Assembly: GCA_018694835.1 (NCBI GenBank) | Contig: JABHOG010000033.1 | Location: 1-64,000, forward strand | Origin: Planctomycetota bacterium | GTDB lineage: Bacteria; Planctomycetota; UBA8108; UBA1146 | Length of the DNA: 64,000 nt | Direction: 5' to 3' | Shown: positions 8,126-18,538 of the stretch, in pieces | How positions within the stretch are numbered: position 1 is the first letter of the stretch | Layout: the number at the start of each line of letters is the position of its first letter | Made by a program: the position numbers and the translations under genes | The notes under the pieces: generated by a model | The model's database searches: none | Told to the model about the DNA's origin: nothing | Seen by the model: only the letters and a program-made list of their open reading frames with translations

Positions 8126-8967
8126 ACGAGTTCGAGACGATCTGGACAGCCATCGAGGCGATCGGTCCGCTTCGAGTACTGATCGAGGTGAGTGTCATCT
8201 ACCTGCTGATCTATGGATTCATCGTCTTCTGTGAGGGGACTCGAGGAGCAGGAGTACTGAAGGGGTTGGCGATGACGGTGATCATCACCGTGGCGGCCAC
8301 CCGGCTGGCGGTCGGAGTCCTCGATCTTGAGCGGATCGGATTCTTGCTGGCGGTGGTGACTCCTGCGGCATTCACTGCCATCATCGTGATCTTGCAGCCG
8401 GAGCTGCGACGAGGGCTGGTCAGGCTCAGCCAGGCACCCATCTTTGGCGAACTGATCCGAGACGAACAGGAACTGGTCGTGGTGGTCGTTCGCGCTTGCG
8501 TAACGTTGTCGAAGACTCGAGTCGGGGCCCTCTTTGCCATCGAGAGGGATCAGTCACTGAATCCCTGGGTGGACCGAGGCACCAGACTGGATGCGGAGGT
8601 CTCGTCGGAGATTCTCACCACCATCTTTTATCCAGGTACTGCCCTCCACGATGGCGCAGTGGTGATCCAGAGTGGGCGGATTGCCGCGGCAGGTTGTTTG
8701 CTGCCGCTCTCAGAAAATGAGCAACTGGGCTCCTGGGCGGGAACCAGGCACAGGGCGGCTGTTGGCCTGACCGAAGAGTCAGATGCAGTGACTGTGGTCG
8801 TCAGTGAGGAGACGGGAATGATCTCCCTGTGTGTGAAGGGCGAGGTTTTTCGAGATCTCGATCGTGATGAACTGGCTCATAAACTACGCAGTTACTACAC
8901 CAAGACCGATGCTGCCACAGAGGCCACCCAGGTCGAGAAAACTGCGCCAGGGGGGGGGGGAGCATGA
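8122..8967 (+). CDS. cdaA: Diadenylate cyclase (c-di-AMP synthase), CdaA type
   Basis: The start is TTG 8122, within the folP stop (TTGA) and preceded by gaggga; this gives 281 residues. Three hydrophobic segments (about 18-36, 43-64, 73-91) precede a DisA_N cyclase domain with the two catalytic signatures: DGA at 177-179 (TALHDGAVVIQ) and RHR at 209-211 (GTRHRAA). It makes the second messenger c-di-AMP from two ATP at the membrane, which controls potassium and cell-wall homeostasis in known systems. The neighbours YbbR/CdaR and GlmM are the classical partners. The last codons contain an 11-base G run. Confidence 0.94.
   Translation: MNEFETIWTAIEAIGPLRVLIEVSVIYLLIYGFIVFCEGTRGAGVLKGLAMTVIITVAATRLAVGVLDLERIGFLLAVVTPAAFTAIIVILQPELRRGLVRLSQAPIFGELIRDEQELVVVVVRACVTLSKTRVGALFAIERDQSLNPWVDRGTRLDAEVSSEILTTIFYPGTALHDGAVVIQSGRIAAAGCLLPLSENEQLGSWAGTRHRAAVGLTEESDAVTVVVSEETGMISLCVKGEVFRDLDRDELAHKLRSYYTKTDAATEATQVEKTAPGGGGA
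8950..8960 (+). repeat. 11-base G homopolymer at the cdaA 3' end
   Basis: Eleven consecutive G encode three Gly and part of a fourth codon (GGA) near the cdaA C-terminus. The tract lies 3 bases before the ATG of the downstream YbbR/CdaR gene, where the Shine-Dalgarno sequence would be. A length change would shift the last cdaA codons and alter the ATGA overlap. Confidence 0.9.
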
Positions 8968-10028
8968 AGGGATCATGGAGGGTCCGGGTCGTCGAACTCC
9001 TGGTCGGAAACACGCGCAACAAGTTAACCAGTCTGCTGCTGGCGGTGGTGGTGTGGGCATACGCCTTCGGAAATACCGGTCATGAGGAGAGTATCGATGC
9101 TTTCCTGATCGTGGAACCGGCTGCCGAGGACCAGGTGGTGATCTCCAAGACCATTTCCCAGGCGAAATTGATGGGACAAAAGGGCGATCCCTTCGTCGGG
9201 CGGTGCAAGATCACTCTTTCGGGACCTCGAAATGTAGTGGCTCGATATGTCGAGTCGGAACTCTTGCCGCAGGGGACTCTGAAGGTGGATCGAACTGGCC
9301 GGATCGACCTGCGATCCGTAGATCTATTCCAGTTACCTCAAGGCCTCTCGGTGCAGGGCATCGATCCGTCTTCTCTGGATGTGGTCCTCGACTCGATGGT
9401 GAGGGTCGAGAAGGAGGTCCGAGCATCGGTTCGTGGAACTCCAGGTCCCGGATTTGTGCGGTTCCCCGGAGGGATCTCCACCGATCCGGAAAAGATCACC
9501 CTGGAGGGCCCAAGTCAGTTGCTCGAGCAAGACGTGGTGGCAGTTCTGACCCAGGCGATCGATATCGATGGCGTGGTCCTTCCTCTTGTCGAAGCCACTG
9601 TTCCACTGGTGATCACCGGCGATGACAGCAAGCTGATCCGGATCGCAGAAGGATTCCCGGCGGAAGCCACGGTGAAGATCCACTTGCAGGAGAATTTGAC
9701 CCAGGTGCAGGCTCTGGTTTCAGTTCGTTACATCGTCGACGAAGATGTGGATCTTGAAATTCGCGGAGACCAAAGCATCAAGGTGACCGTTTCCGGAGTG
9801 GAGGAGGCGGTGAGAGAGTGGAAGAAGCGAGTCGATGAAGGCCGCTTCTATCTGCTGGTGAGGGGTACCGATACCGGAGGAGAAGGTCGCAATATTCCAA
9901 GAGAAGAAGTGCGTTGGATCGATGGAAGTCTGCCGGATGGAATCTCAGGTGATCAGGTGAAACTGGAGCGAATCATCCTCTACAGCGCCAAGCGAATCGA
10001 AGTACCTGGAGAGGAACCGCAGAAGTGA
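8964..10028 (+). CDS. cdaR: YbbR/CdaR-type regulator of diadenylate cyclase
   Basis: The ATG overlaps the cdaA TGA. The 354-residue product has one N-terminal membrane segment (LTSLLLAVVVWAYAFG, about 17-33) and then YbbR-like beta repeats. These carry the P-x-x-V/I-x-L-x-G-P pattern (CKITLSGPRNVV near residue 75, KITLEGPSQLL near 180). CdaR proteins bind and modulate CdaA from outside the membrane. Position between cdaA and glmM supports this role. The repeats are divergent, so the symbol is given by context as much as by sequence. Confidence 0.85.
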   Translation: MKGSWRVRVVELLVGNTRNKLTSLLLAVVVWAYAFGNTGHEESIDAFLIVEPAAEDQVVISKTISQAKLMGQKGDPFVGRCKITLSGPRNVVARYVESELLPQGTLKVDRTGRIDLRSVDLFQLPQGLSVQGIDPSSLDVVLDSMVRVEKEVRASVRGTPGPGFVRFPGGISTDPEKITLEGPSQLLEQDVVAVLTQAIDIDGVVLPLVEATVPLVITGDDSKLIRIAEGFPAEATVKIHLQENLTQVQALVSVRYIVDEDVDLEIRGDQSIKVTVSGVEEAVREWKKRVDEGRFYLLVRGTDTGGEGRNIPREEVRWIDGSLPDGISGDQVKLERIILYSAKRIEVPGEEPQK

Positions 10029-11380
10029 TCTTCGGAACCGATGGTGTTCGAGACATCGGTGGAAAGGGTCTACTCTCCCCCGATTCGGTCGACAGACTGG
10101 GCCAGGCGATCGCCGGCCACATGAGGCGCAATGGAACCGCCGGTGGGCGAGTTCTGATCGCGCGAGATACCCGTACTTCCGGGCCAGGGATCGAGAAATT
10201 ACTCACGAATGCCCTGCGACGGGAAGGTTGCAGCACGATTCACGCCGGGGTGCTTCCGACTCCTGCAGTCTCGCTCCTGGTCCCGGATGGAGTGGCAGAT
10301 CTAGGGCTGGTCATCTCGGCTTCTCACAACCCACCCGAGTTCAACGGAATCAAAATCCTCGATGGCTCCGGCTCCAAACTCGATATCTCACAAGAGGAGG
10401 CGATCTCCCGCGACCATGGAAGGCATGTGGGCCAACCGAATGCCTCCCTCGAGATCGAGATGGAGGAGGGGCTGGGCGATCGATACCTCGAGAAGTTGAT
10501 GGCCTCCTTTCCGCCGGGAGAGTTCCTTCAGGGCTTGTCGGTGGTGCTCGACTGTGCCCGCGGGGCTGCCTGTCACTGGGGCCCAGAAGCGTTCCAGCGT
10601 GCCGGTGCAGAGGTGACCGTGGTTCATGGTGAGCCGGATGGGGAACGGATCAATGTCGGTTGCGGTTCACTCCATCCCGAGGTGCTCGGAGAGGAAGTGA
10701 AACGGATCGGTGCTGCGGTGGGAATCGCATTGGATGGAGATGCGGATCGCGCACTCTTCTGTGACGAATCGGGCACTCATGTCGACGGTGATGACGTGAT
10801 CGTGATCTGGGCAAGGGCGATGCTCGAGGAGGGATTACTCGATCCACCCATCGTGGCCTTGACTGTGATGTCGAATGTCGGAGTAGAGGAATATCTGAAT
10901 CGCCACGGAGTTTCAGTGGTGCGAACGGCAGTGGGCGATCGAGCGGTCGCGGCTGCGCTTAAAGAGAGTGGCGGAATGCTGGGCGGGGAACCTTCGGGGC
11001 ACATCATCTGCCCCGCGGAAGCGGCCACCGGAGACGGCATCCGTACGGCGCTAGCTGTGGCTCGCCGGGTGGTCCAGTCGGGTCGACCCCTTTCGAACTT
11101 GTATTCTGGAATCGAGCGTTTCCCTCAGGAACAGAAGACCTTGAAGATCCAGGAGCGGCCACCACTGGCGCAGTTGTCACTCCTCTCGGCGACGATGGAT
11201 CAAGCCCAACAGGCGCTCGGCAGTGAAGGACGGATCCTGGTGCGCTATTCCGGAACCGAACCGCTGCTGAGGATCCTAGTGGAAGCCCGCAGTCAGTCTG
11301 ATGCGGAACTGTGGATCGAACGCCTCGAGAGATCCGCCCAGGCGGAAGAAGCACTGGGAGTCATTCCTGCCAGCGCTTGA
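10025..11380 (+). CDS. glmM: Phosphoglucosamine mutase
   Basis: The GTG start overlaps the stop of the YbbR/CdaR gene (GTGA). The 451-residue product converts glucosamine-6-phosphate to glucosamine-1-phosphate for peptidoglycan and LPS precursors. It opens with the FGTDGVR motif, has the phosphoserine loop SASHNP (catalytic Ser100), the metal loop DGDADR (237-242), the sugar-specificity motif GGEPSGH and the phosphate site RYSGTEPLLR. The cdaA-cdaR-glmM order is a widespread module in which GlmM can bind and inhibit CdaA. Confidence 0.94.
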   Translation: MIFGTDGVRDIGGKGLLSPDSVDRLGQAIAGHMRRNGTAGGRVLIARDTRTSGPGIEKLLTNALRREGCSTIHAGVLPTPAVSLLVPDGVADLGLVISASHNPPEFNGIKILDGSGSKLDISQEEAISRDHGRHVGQPNASLEIEMEEGLGDRYLEKLMASFPPGEFLQGLSVVLDCARGAACHWGPEAFQRAGAEVTVVHGEPDGERINVGCGSLHPEVLGEEVKRIGAAVGIALDGDADRALFCDESGTHVDGDDVIVIWARAMLEEGLLDPPIVALTVMSNVGVEEYLNRHGVSVVRTAVGDRAVAAALKESGGMLGGEPSGHIICPAEAATGDGIRTALAVARRVVQSGRPLSNLYSGIERFPQEQKTLKIQERPPLAQLSLLSATMDQAQQALGSEGRILVRYSGTEPLLRILVEARSQSDAELWIERLERSAQAEEALGVIPASA

Positions 11381-11420
11381 TCGAGCGGGAGTCACTGCGA
11401 AAGAATCTGGAGATCACCCG

Positions 11421-12503
11421 CTAGAAGGGTAAATCTCCCGAGGAACTCGACTCTCCGTCCACAACTCGATCGCTCTGTTTCTGTTGTGATGGAGCTGTAG
11501 AACTGGCCGGGGGTGAGCCCTGGAAATCGCCCACGAAATCGAGATTCCTCGGAAAGAAGGGCCTCACGTCGAGCATGTAGGAGTGCGCCCCGAAGCGAGA
11601 ATCTAGCGGCCCGGGTTTGGCACTCCGGTACAGTTCGAGGAAGCCCATCAGTTTCGCATCGAGATTGTCGATGTAATGCATTGCAAGTGCCTCGGCGGTC
11701 ATCGGCTTCTTTGGCGATCCGTATTCCAACTGGCCATGGTGACTGGCCACGATGTGCTGGATCTGCAGGAGTAGTTCGCTATCGATGTCTTCGACTTCAC
11801 GACCCGCCTCATCGATCCAGTTGCAACAGAGAACGATGTGACCCAGAAGCTGACCCTCATCGGTGTAACTGAAGCCATTCTCGATGCCGAGTTCGGCAGT
11901 CTTGGCGATATCATGCAGGATCACCCCTGAGATCAAAACATCGCGGTCGAGCCATCGGTAATGGTCACAGACCATGTCGGCCATGTTCATCAATGAAACC
12001 ATGTGTTCGAGCAACCCACCGATGTAGGCATGATGCATCGATTTTCCCGCAGGTGAGATTCTCAACTGATCTCTCAACCCAGGACGAGCCAGGACCGTGA
12101 CCACCAGTTTCCGAATCGACTCATTCTTGATGCTGACAACTCGCTCTTCGAGTTCCCTCTCGAGTGCTTCGATATCACAGGGAGTGCGAGGAAGAAACTC
12201 AGCAGCCTTGAGCCCCGCAGCACTGGCTGAGACCGGCTCAAGGGAGTCGATGATGGACTGGAGATTACCCTGGTACTCTTCGACACGACCCTGTACCCGT
12301 ACGAACGGATTTCGATCGAGTTCTCTAAATTCTTCCTGGCTGCTCTCCCAGCGCACTGCTTTTATTCCTGCAGTGTGATCCCTGAGAGTCAACTGGATGA
12401 AAAACTTGCCATTACGAGCGGTCTTGAGATTGGCTCCCTCGACCAGAAAGATGCCTTCGAGGCGGTCTCCACGATTGACCGAGTCCAGGGTTCGTTGGTC
12501 CAC
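11421..12503 (-). CDS. yhaM: 3'-5' exoribonuclease of the YhaM family
   Basis: The GTG start gives 360 residues. An N-terminal OB-fold (GDRLEGIFLVEGANLKTARNG...IKAVRWE) binds nucleic acid. An HD domain follows from about residue 155: HHAYIGGLLEHMVSL, VLISGVILHDIAKTAEL and HHGQLEYGSPKKP carry the metal-binding His and Asp. YhaM enzymes trim RNA and single-stranded DNA from 3' ends. The C-terminus is a Ser/Pro/Gln-rich linker ending SSSSGDLPF, which resembles the protein-binding tip of single-stranded DNA-binding protein. Convergent with glmM (40-bp gap). Confidence 0.9.
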   Translation of the reverse strand: MDQRTLDSVNRGDRLEGIFLVEGANLKTARNGKFFIQLTLRDHTAGIKAVRWESSQEEFRELDRNPFVRVQGRVEEYQGNLQSIIDSLEPVSASAAGLKAAEFLPRTPCDIEALERELEERVVSIKNESIRKLVVTVLARPGLRDQLRISPAGKSMHHAYIGGLLEHMVSLMNMADMVCDHYRWLDRDVLISGVILHDIAKTAELGIENGFSYTDEGQLLGHIVLCCNWIDEAGREVEDIDSELLLQIQHIVASHHGQLEYGSPKKPMTAEALAMHYIDNLDAKLMGFLELYRSAKPGPLDSRFGAHSYMLDVRPFFPRNLDFVGDFQGSPPASSTAPSQQKQSDRVVDGESSSSGDLPF

Positions 12504-12712
12504 GAGGCCCCCCCATCAGTTTTCTAGATTTAAATTCCCGAGAAGAATGCTACCGGAATGACCAGGACTAACTTCCCCGGTCGATTCCAGCCAGTTTGGT
12601 GAGTCTCCCTTGTTCCCGGGGAAGCCGCAACCCCTGACGGGACTTGCAGCAACTCCAGGATACGGCAAGATGATGGGCTGGACCGCTGACAACCCCCCGA
12701 TCGGAGGCACCC

Positions 12713-14689
12713 ATGGCCCGAAGTGGCACCATCCAACGATTGAGCGCACTGGCCATCCTCGGCTCGGCTCTGCTGATCATTCTGCCCTGCCTCGAGGTCG
12801 CGGCGGATGTACGACTTCGGATGAAGGCTGGAGAAGTTCTTGAAGGTCGAATCTATGACCTGGGACATGAGTACCTGGAACTGAGTGGGCGTCTCGGATC
12901 GAACCTGATCCTCAAGAGAGATGTGAAGCACTGGAGCCTCAAGACCACCACCAAGCCCGAGCCCAAGGGAATCCTGCTGATCCTCAGTGAGGGACTCGAG
13001 GTTGGAGGAGATGTCCGATTTGATGCCGGATCCAGTGAGTGGGTCGTGGATCTCGGCAACGGTACCGCAAGATATCTGGATTCGATGGTCGCGCGAACCA
13101 TCGATCCCAATGGGATCTGCAGCGATGATCGATATACGGTGCGAGCAGGCTTCGAAGATCGGACGGCTCGTGCCATCCAGGGGGTGATCGCAGGTGATTC
13201 CATCGAACGCGAGGACGGGATCCAGTACCTCCGATCCTCCGGTTTCTTTGGCCTGAGACCCATCGAAGAAGAACTCGAGAAGAGAGATCACCCGATCCTG
13301 CGGAGATTGCAACTGGAAGAGCGTTTCCGCATGTCGCTGCCAGTGGGGATCACAGAGGCCAGGCCCAACTTCCTCGAGCAGATCATGAAAGGCTCGTCGA
13401 GAGAGCAGGTCGGAATTCTGAGGGAGACGCTGCTGGAGCATGGATCGGATCTCTACCCGCTGCTCGGGCTGTTGTTACTCGACGATGCGCAGAGCGCAGA
13501 AGTCCGGACCTTTGCCATCGATGTCTTGCAGCGAACGCACAGCATCCGGGAACTGGTGACTGCATGGGAAGCCTCGGATGGTCGGGGTCAGTTGGCACTG
13601 GCCATCGCGCTCGGAGAAAATGGAGTGCATGTTGGAATTTCAACCTTGATCGAGGCGTTGGAACTGGAAGAGCGTGCCGCAAGGACCATCGCGTCCAAGA
13701 AATTATACGAATACACCGGAGAACGATTCGATTTTGATCCCGATGGAGAACTTGCCGCTCGTGGTGATTCGATCCGCAAGTGGCGTGCTTGGTGGAACAA
13801 AAACCGTGACCGGATCGAGGGACTCGCAGTGGCAGTCCTCGATGGTAAGGACACGAGTGAAGAGCGCCGAAGGGCGTCTGATCTGTGGCGCCGAGGACTT
13901 TCGGCGGAAGCGGACCAGCGATTTGACCTGGCCGAGCGGTTGTACAAGCAAGCGATCGAGATCGATCCGACCGCCATGGGGCCCTTTGTCAGCCTGGGAA
14001 TTCTTCAGTACCAGCACTTCAGTGATTACGATGCCGCACTCGAGTCTCTCCACCGGGCCATAGGACGTGAGCCTGGCATGGGGGACGGAGTGAATGAACG
14101 GGTTTGCTACTACCACATCGGCCGGATCTATCAAATTGGTCTCGATTTCGACCGTGCCCGCGGGGCACTGCTGAAATCGGTGAGTCTCGATCAGAACTAC
14201 TCTGCCGCCTGGTATGAGTTGGGCCGGATCCAGTATGAAGAGGCTCTTCTGGCGGGTGGGGCGATCGAGGTCCGCAGGGAACGGCTGGAGGCTGCCCGAG
14301 AGACTTTCATGAGCGGCATTCTGGCGCTGACCCGGTATCGAACGGGACTGATCGTGGTAGATCGCACCAATCTCCCCTTTGACAATGCCCTGCCCTTCTC
14401 GACCCGGGACCACAACCGAACGCTGAGAGAATTGCGGGTCAGGATCATCGAGGAACTGGGCCGATTCCGTGGTCGTATCGGAGCCATCTCGCTGATCCTG
14501 GATGAGCCCAAGAGAGTGCTCCAGGAGTATCGAGAAGCCTCCATCGAAGGCTCGGTGACCGAGGAACTGGAGAAACTGGTCAGCGTCGCTCGAGTTATTC
14601 TCCAGTCCGAACCGGGAGGTTCCGGAGAGCCGGTTCCCACCGGAGGCACCGAGGAAAACGGCGAAATCGATCCAGGAGAGGGAAGATAG
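12713..14689 (+). CDS. Exported TPR protein with N-terminal SH3-like segment
   Basis: The 658-residue product starts at ATG 12713 and has a signal peptide (LSALAILGSALLIILPCLEVAA, about 10-31). Residues 32-110 hold two short beta segments (VRLRMKAGEVLEGRIYDLGHEYLEL, then KGILLILSEGLEVGGDVRF). The middle is alpha-helical and HEAT-like (about 190-380). From about 395 there are TPR units such as FDLAERLYKQAIEIDPTAMGPFVSLGIL, DYDAALESLHRAI and DRARGALLKSVSLDQNYSAAWYELG. The tail is Gly/Glu-rich. TPR parts suggest a protein-binding scaffold in the periplasm; no specific family was recognised. It lies alone between a minus-strand gene and sucC. Confidence 0.8.
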   Translation: MARSGTIQRLSALAILGSALLIILPCLEVAADVRLRMKAGEVLEGRIYDLGHEYLELSGRLGSNLILKRDVKHWSLKTTTKPEPKGILLILSEGLEVGGDVRFDAGSSEWVVDLGNGTARYLDSMVARTIDPNGICSDDRYTVRAGFEDRTARAIQGVIAGDSIEREDGIQYLRSSGFFGLRPIEEELEKRDHPILRRLQLEERFRMSLPVGITEARPNFLEQIMKGSSREQVGILRETLLEHGSDLYPLLGLLLLDDAQSAEVRTFAIDVLQRTHSIRELVTAWEASDGRGQLALAIALGENGVHVGISTLIEALELEERAARTIASKKLYEYTGERFDFDPDGELAARGDSIRKWRAWWNKNRDRIEGLAVAVLDGKDTSEERRRASDLWRRGLSAEADQRFDLAERLYKQAIEIDPTAMGPFVSLGILQYQHFSDYDAALESLHRAIGREPGMGDGVNERVCYYHIGRIYQIGLDFDRARGALLKSVSLDQNYSAAWYELGRIQYEEALLAGGAIEVRRERLEAARETFMSGILALTRYRTGLIVVDRTNLPFDNALPFSTRDHNRTLRELRVRIIEELGRFRGRIGAISLILDEPKRVLQEYREASIEGSVTEELEKLVSVARVILQSEPGGSGEPVPTGGTEENGEIDPGEGR

Positions 14690-14895
14690 AGCACCCAAGG
14701 ATGGTGGCATCCGACTCGGGTCTCGTTGCACCCCTATCTTTCGGCGGCTAACCTGCTCCATCGTACCCAGGCGTCACGGATTCCCATCCTGTTCGCCAAG
14801 ATCCAGCGGCATTGCACTCCCTCCAGGTCGAGATCGTGGTTCCATACGATCGATGTGAATGGCAAGGGCAGGCAGCGGCAGAAGAAGGAGCTGAT

Positions 14896-16068
14896 TTGAA
14901 GATCCACGAGTACCAGGCGAAGCAACTGCTCGCTCGGCATCAGATTCCAGTGCCCGCCGGACGAATGGCGAGAGACGTCGATGAGGCGCTCGCCGTTGCC
15001 GAGGAGCTGGGCAGTGGCCCCTGGGTGGTCAAGGCGCAGATTCATGCGGGCGGGCGAGGAAAAGGCGGCGGAGTTCGTGTCACTTCCACCATGGAAGAGT
15101 GCGAGGCCGCCATCCGATCGATCCTGGGAATGCAACTGGTGACTCACCAGACCGGGCCGGAAGGTCAGGAGGTACGCACGCTCCTCATCGAGGAGGGGTG
15201 CGACATCGCTCGTGAAATCTACTGTGGAATGGTGATCGATCGGGCTCGAGAGAAGCCGGTCTTGATGGCCAGTGCAGAGGGTGGGATGGACATCGAGGAA
15301 GTCGCTGCCAAGCGACCGGAAGCGATCTTCTTCGAGGAGATCGATCTCGATGCGGGGCTCTCCGAGGACGCGGCACGGTCGGTGGCACAGCGGCTCGACT
15401 TCGAGGGGAAAACCGCCGATCAATTTGTAGATATCGTCTGCAAGTTGGCCCGAGCCTTTGTTGAGGAAGATTGCTCCCTTGCCGAGATCAACCCGATGGT
15501 GGTGACCGGAAGCGGAGATGTGATCGCCCTCGATGCCAAGATCGACTTCGATGACAACGCGAATTTTCGGCATCCAGAACATGCCCAACTGCGAGACCTG
15601 GCCGAGGAGGATCCTCGAGAGACTCGAGCTGCCGAGTGGGACCTCTCCTATGTTGGAATGGATGGAACCATCGGGTGCATGGTCAATGGAGCGGGACTCG
15701 CCATGGCAACGATGGACATCATCAAACTCCATGGTGGTGAACCCGCCAACTTTCTCGATGTGGGTGGAACGGCCACCGCAGAGAGAGTTACCGAGGCATT
15801 CAAGATCATTCTCGAGGACCCCAACGTGAAGGCGATTCTGGTCAACATTTTTGGCGGCATCATCCGCTGCGATCTGATCGCAGAGGGAATCGTTCAGGCC
15901 GCACGAGAGACCAACCTTCAGGTTCCACTGGTGGTTCGACTGGAGGGGAACTCGGTGGCGGAGGGCCATGCGCTTCTGGAGAGTTCGGGAGTCGATGTCA
16001 TCTCCGCTGCGGATCTGGCAGATGCTGCAAGGAAAGCGGTGGCTGCTGCGGAAGGAGTGAGCCGATGA
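14896..16068 (+). CDS. sucC: Succinyl-CoA synthetase, beta subunit
   Basis: TTG 14896 is taken as start because gaaggag lies 5 bases upstream and it gives the conserved N-terminus [20 protein letters not shown]; 390 residues, as in the family. An ATP-grasp domain ([37 protein letters not shown]) is followed by the CoA-ligase domain with [18 protein letters not shown] and the [14 protein letters not shown] segment. With SucD it makes succinyl-CoA/succinate with ATP or GTP formation in the TCA cycle. It overlaps sucD by ATGA. Confidence 0.96.
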   Translation: MKIHEYQAKQLLARHQIPVPAGRMARDVDEALAVAEELGSGPWVVKAQIHAGGRGKGGGVRVTSTMEECEAAIRSILGMQLVTHQTGPEGQEVRTLLIEEGCDIAREIYCGMVIDRAREKPVLMASAEGGMDIEEVAAKRPEAIFFEEIDLDAGLSEDAARSVAQRLDFEGKTADQFVDIVCKLARAFVEEDCSLAEINPMVVTGSGDVIALDAKIDFDDNANFRHPEHAQLRDLAEEDPRETRAAEWDLSYVGMDGTIGCMVNGAGLAMATMDIIKLHGGEPANFLDVGGTATAERVTEAFKIILEDPNVKAILVNIFGGIIRCDLIAEGIVQAARETNLQVPLVVRLEGNSVAEGHALLESSGVDVISAADLADAARKAVAAAEGVSR

Positions 16069-16943
16069 GTATTCTAGTGAACTCCGAGACGCGTATGCTG
16101 GTTCAGGGTTTCACCGGACGAAATGGAACCCTCCACAGCGAACAGATGATGGAATACGGCACCAACATCGTTGGGGGAGTGACACCCGGAAAGGGTGGAA
16201 CCCGTCACCTCGATCGACCGGTGTTTAACGATGTGGCCAGTGCCAGAGAAGAGACTCGTGCCAACGCCAGCATCATCTATGTCCCTGCACGCTTCGCAGG
16301 CGCGGCGGTGATCGAAGCCGCGGAGGCGGGAATTCCGTTCATCGTATGTATCACCGAAGGAACTCCGACACTGGACATGATTCGCGCCAAGGATGCAGTC
16401 CGAGCCAATGGTGCTCGACTGCTGGGTGCGAACTGTCCAGGGATCATCACCCCGGGAGAATGCAAGGCGGGGATCATGCCCGGCTTCATCCATCGACCTG
16501 GTTCGGTGGGAGTCGTCAGTCGAAGCGGCACCCTCACCTATGAGGCGGTTCATCAGACCACTCAGATCGGACTGGGGCAGAGTACCTGTATCGGCATCGG
16601 CGGGGATCCGATCATCGGGACGACATTCCTCGATGTCTTGAAACTGTTCAATGAAGACCCCGCCACCGAATCGATCGTCATGGTCGGTGAAATTGGTGGT
16701 ACCGCAGAAGAAGAGGCGGCAGATTACATCGCATCCGAAGTGAACAAACCAGTGGTCGGTTTCATCGCAGGTACAACCGCACCTCCTGGAAGGCGGATGG
16801 GGCATGCCGGAGCCATCGTCAGTGGTGGTAAGGGTACTGCAGAGGACAAGATCGCAGCGCTGGAAAGAGCAGGTGCAAGGGTTGCGGATTCCCCGGCGGG
16901 GATCGGCTCGACTCTTTCCGAATTGATCTCAGCAAAGAACTAG
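16065..16943 (+). CDS. sucD: Succinyl-CoA synthetase, alpha subunit
   Basis: The 292-residue product has a CoA-binding Rossmann domain ([18 protein letters not shown]) and the ligase domain with [20 protein letters not shown]. The phosphohistidine loop is in [18 protein letters not shown]. The ATG overlaps the sucC stop, so the two subunits are translationally coupled. Malate dehydrogenase follows 57 bases later in the same direction, giving a compact TCA-cycle unit. Confidence 0.97.
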   Translation: MSILVNSETRMLVQGFTGRNGTLHSEQMMEYGTNIVGGVTPGKGGTRHLDRPVFNDVASAREETRANASIIYVPARFAGAAVIEAAEAGIPFIVCITEGTPTLDMIRAKDAVRANGARLLGANCPGIITPGECKAGIMPGFIHRPGSVGVVSRSGTLTYEAVHQTTQIGLGQSTCIGIGGDPIIGTTFLDVLKLFNEDPATESIVMVGEIGGTAEEEAADYIASEVNKPVVGFIAGTTAPPGRRMGHAGAIVSGGKGTAEDKIAALERAGARVADSPAGIGSTLSELISAKN

Positions 16944-16973
16944 ATCGGGATTGCGCCATGAAGGTGGTGTTGA

Positions 16974-17945
<972 letters not shown>

Positions 17946-17963
17946 TTCGGCTCGGGTGGTCCG

Positions 17964-18440
17964 CTACAACTTGTTGAGCCTCTTCTTGAACAGTTTCTTC
18001 TCGTCGGCATCGTGCTGCTCGAGTTGATCCGATCGCCCCAGGGCAAAGAGAGCCAATCGAACCTCCCGGGGAGGCGCGGACAAGGTGGCTTCGAGTAGTT
18101 GTTGCTCTTCATCGGAGAGTGACCGTAACGCTTCGATCAGGCGTTTCTCTCTCGAACTGACCTTGACCGATCGGCTCCGGGTCTCCTGCCTGCTCGAGGA
18201 CTGGACGTTCTCCAGCAAGGCGATCCGGGGCGGCGGATAGGGTGCATCATCATCGAGAATGTAGTCGGCGGTGACTCCCAGTTCTCGTGCGATTCGGAGA
18301 GCTACGGCACCTCTGGGCTGATGAATCCCCGCCTCAATTCGAGACAGAGCACTGGGCGTCACCGAGGTCATGGATGCGAGAGAACTCTGGGCGACCCCTC
18401 GATCCTTGCGTAGATTCATGATCTTACGTCCGGTTTCCAA
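17964..18440 (-). CDS. XRE-family transcriptional regulator
   Basis: This is a 158-residue protein. Residues 1-62 form a Cro/CI-type helix-turn-helix (IMNLRKDRGVAQSSLASMTSVTPSALSRIEAGIHQPRGAVALRIARELGV). A charged helical C-terminal region follows (SLSDEEQQLLEATLSAPPREVRLALF) with a Lys-rich end. No sensor domain is recognised. The gene is convergent with mdh and divergent from nrnA. Four 17-bp tandem repeats start 30 bases upstream of its start and are candidate operators. Confidence 0.88.
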   Translation of the reverse strand: METGRKIMNLRKDRGVAQSSLASMTSVTPSALSRIEAGIHQPRGAVALRIARELGVTADYILDDDAPYPPPRIALLENVQSSSRQETRSRSVKVSSREKRLIEALRSLSDEEQQLLEATLSAPPREVRLALFALGRSDQLEQHDADEKKLFKKRLNKL

Positions 18441-18470
18441 GGGGCATCCTCCCGATTCTCATGCGACTTT

Positions 18471-18538
18471 GGTTCTCAAGCGCCTGTGGTTCTCAAGGGC
18501 CTGTGGTTCTCAAGGGCCTGTGGTTCTCAAGGGCCTGT
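18471..18538. repeat. 17-bp tandem repeat, 4 units, in a divergent promoter region
   Basis: Four exact-length copies of ggttctcaagggcctgt lie head to tail (18471-18487, 18488-18504, 18505-18521, 18522-18538). Only the first copy differs, by one base (agcgcc for agggcc). Each holds a GGGCC core. They are non-coding, sit between the XRE gene and nrnA, and could be repeated binding sites. Confidence 0.95.

Noticed and set aside
14734-15969. Long minus-strand open frame opposite sucC
   Set aside because: It is the antisense shadow of a well-conserved gene; no ribosome site or recognisable product.
18471-18538. Direct repeats as a CRISPR array or replication iterons
   Set aside because: Copies are contiguous with no spacers, there are only four, and no cas or rep gene is nearby.
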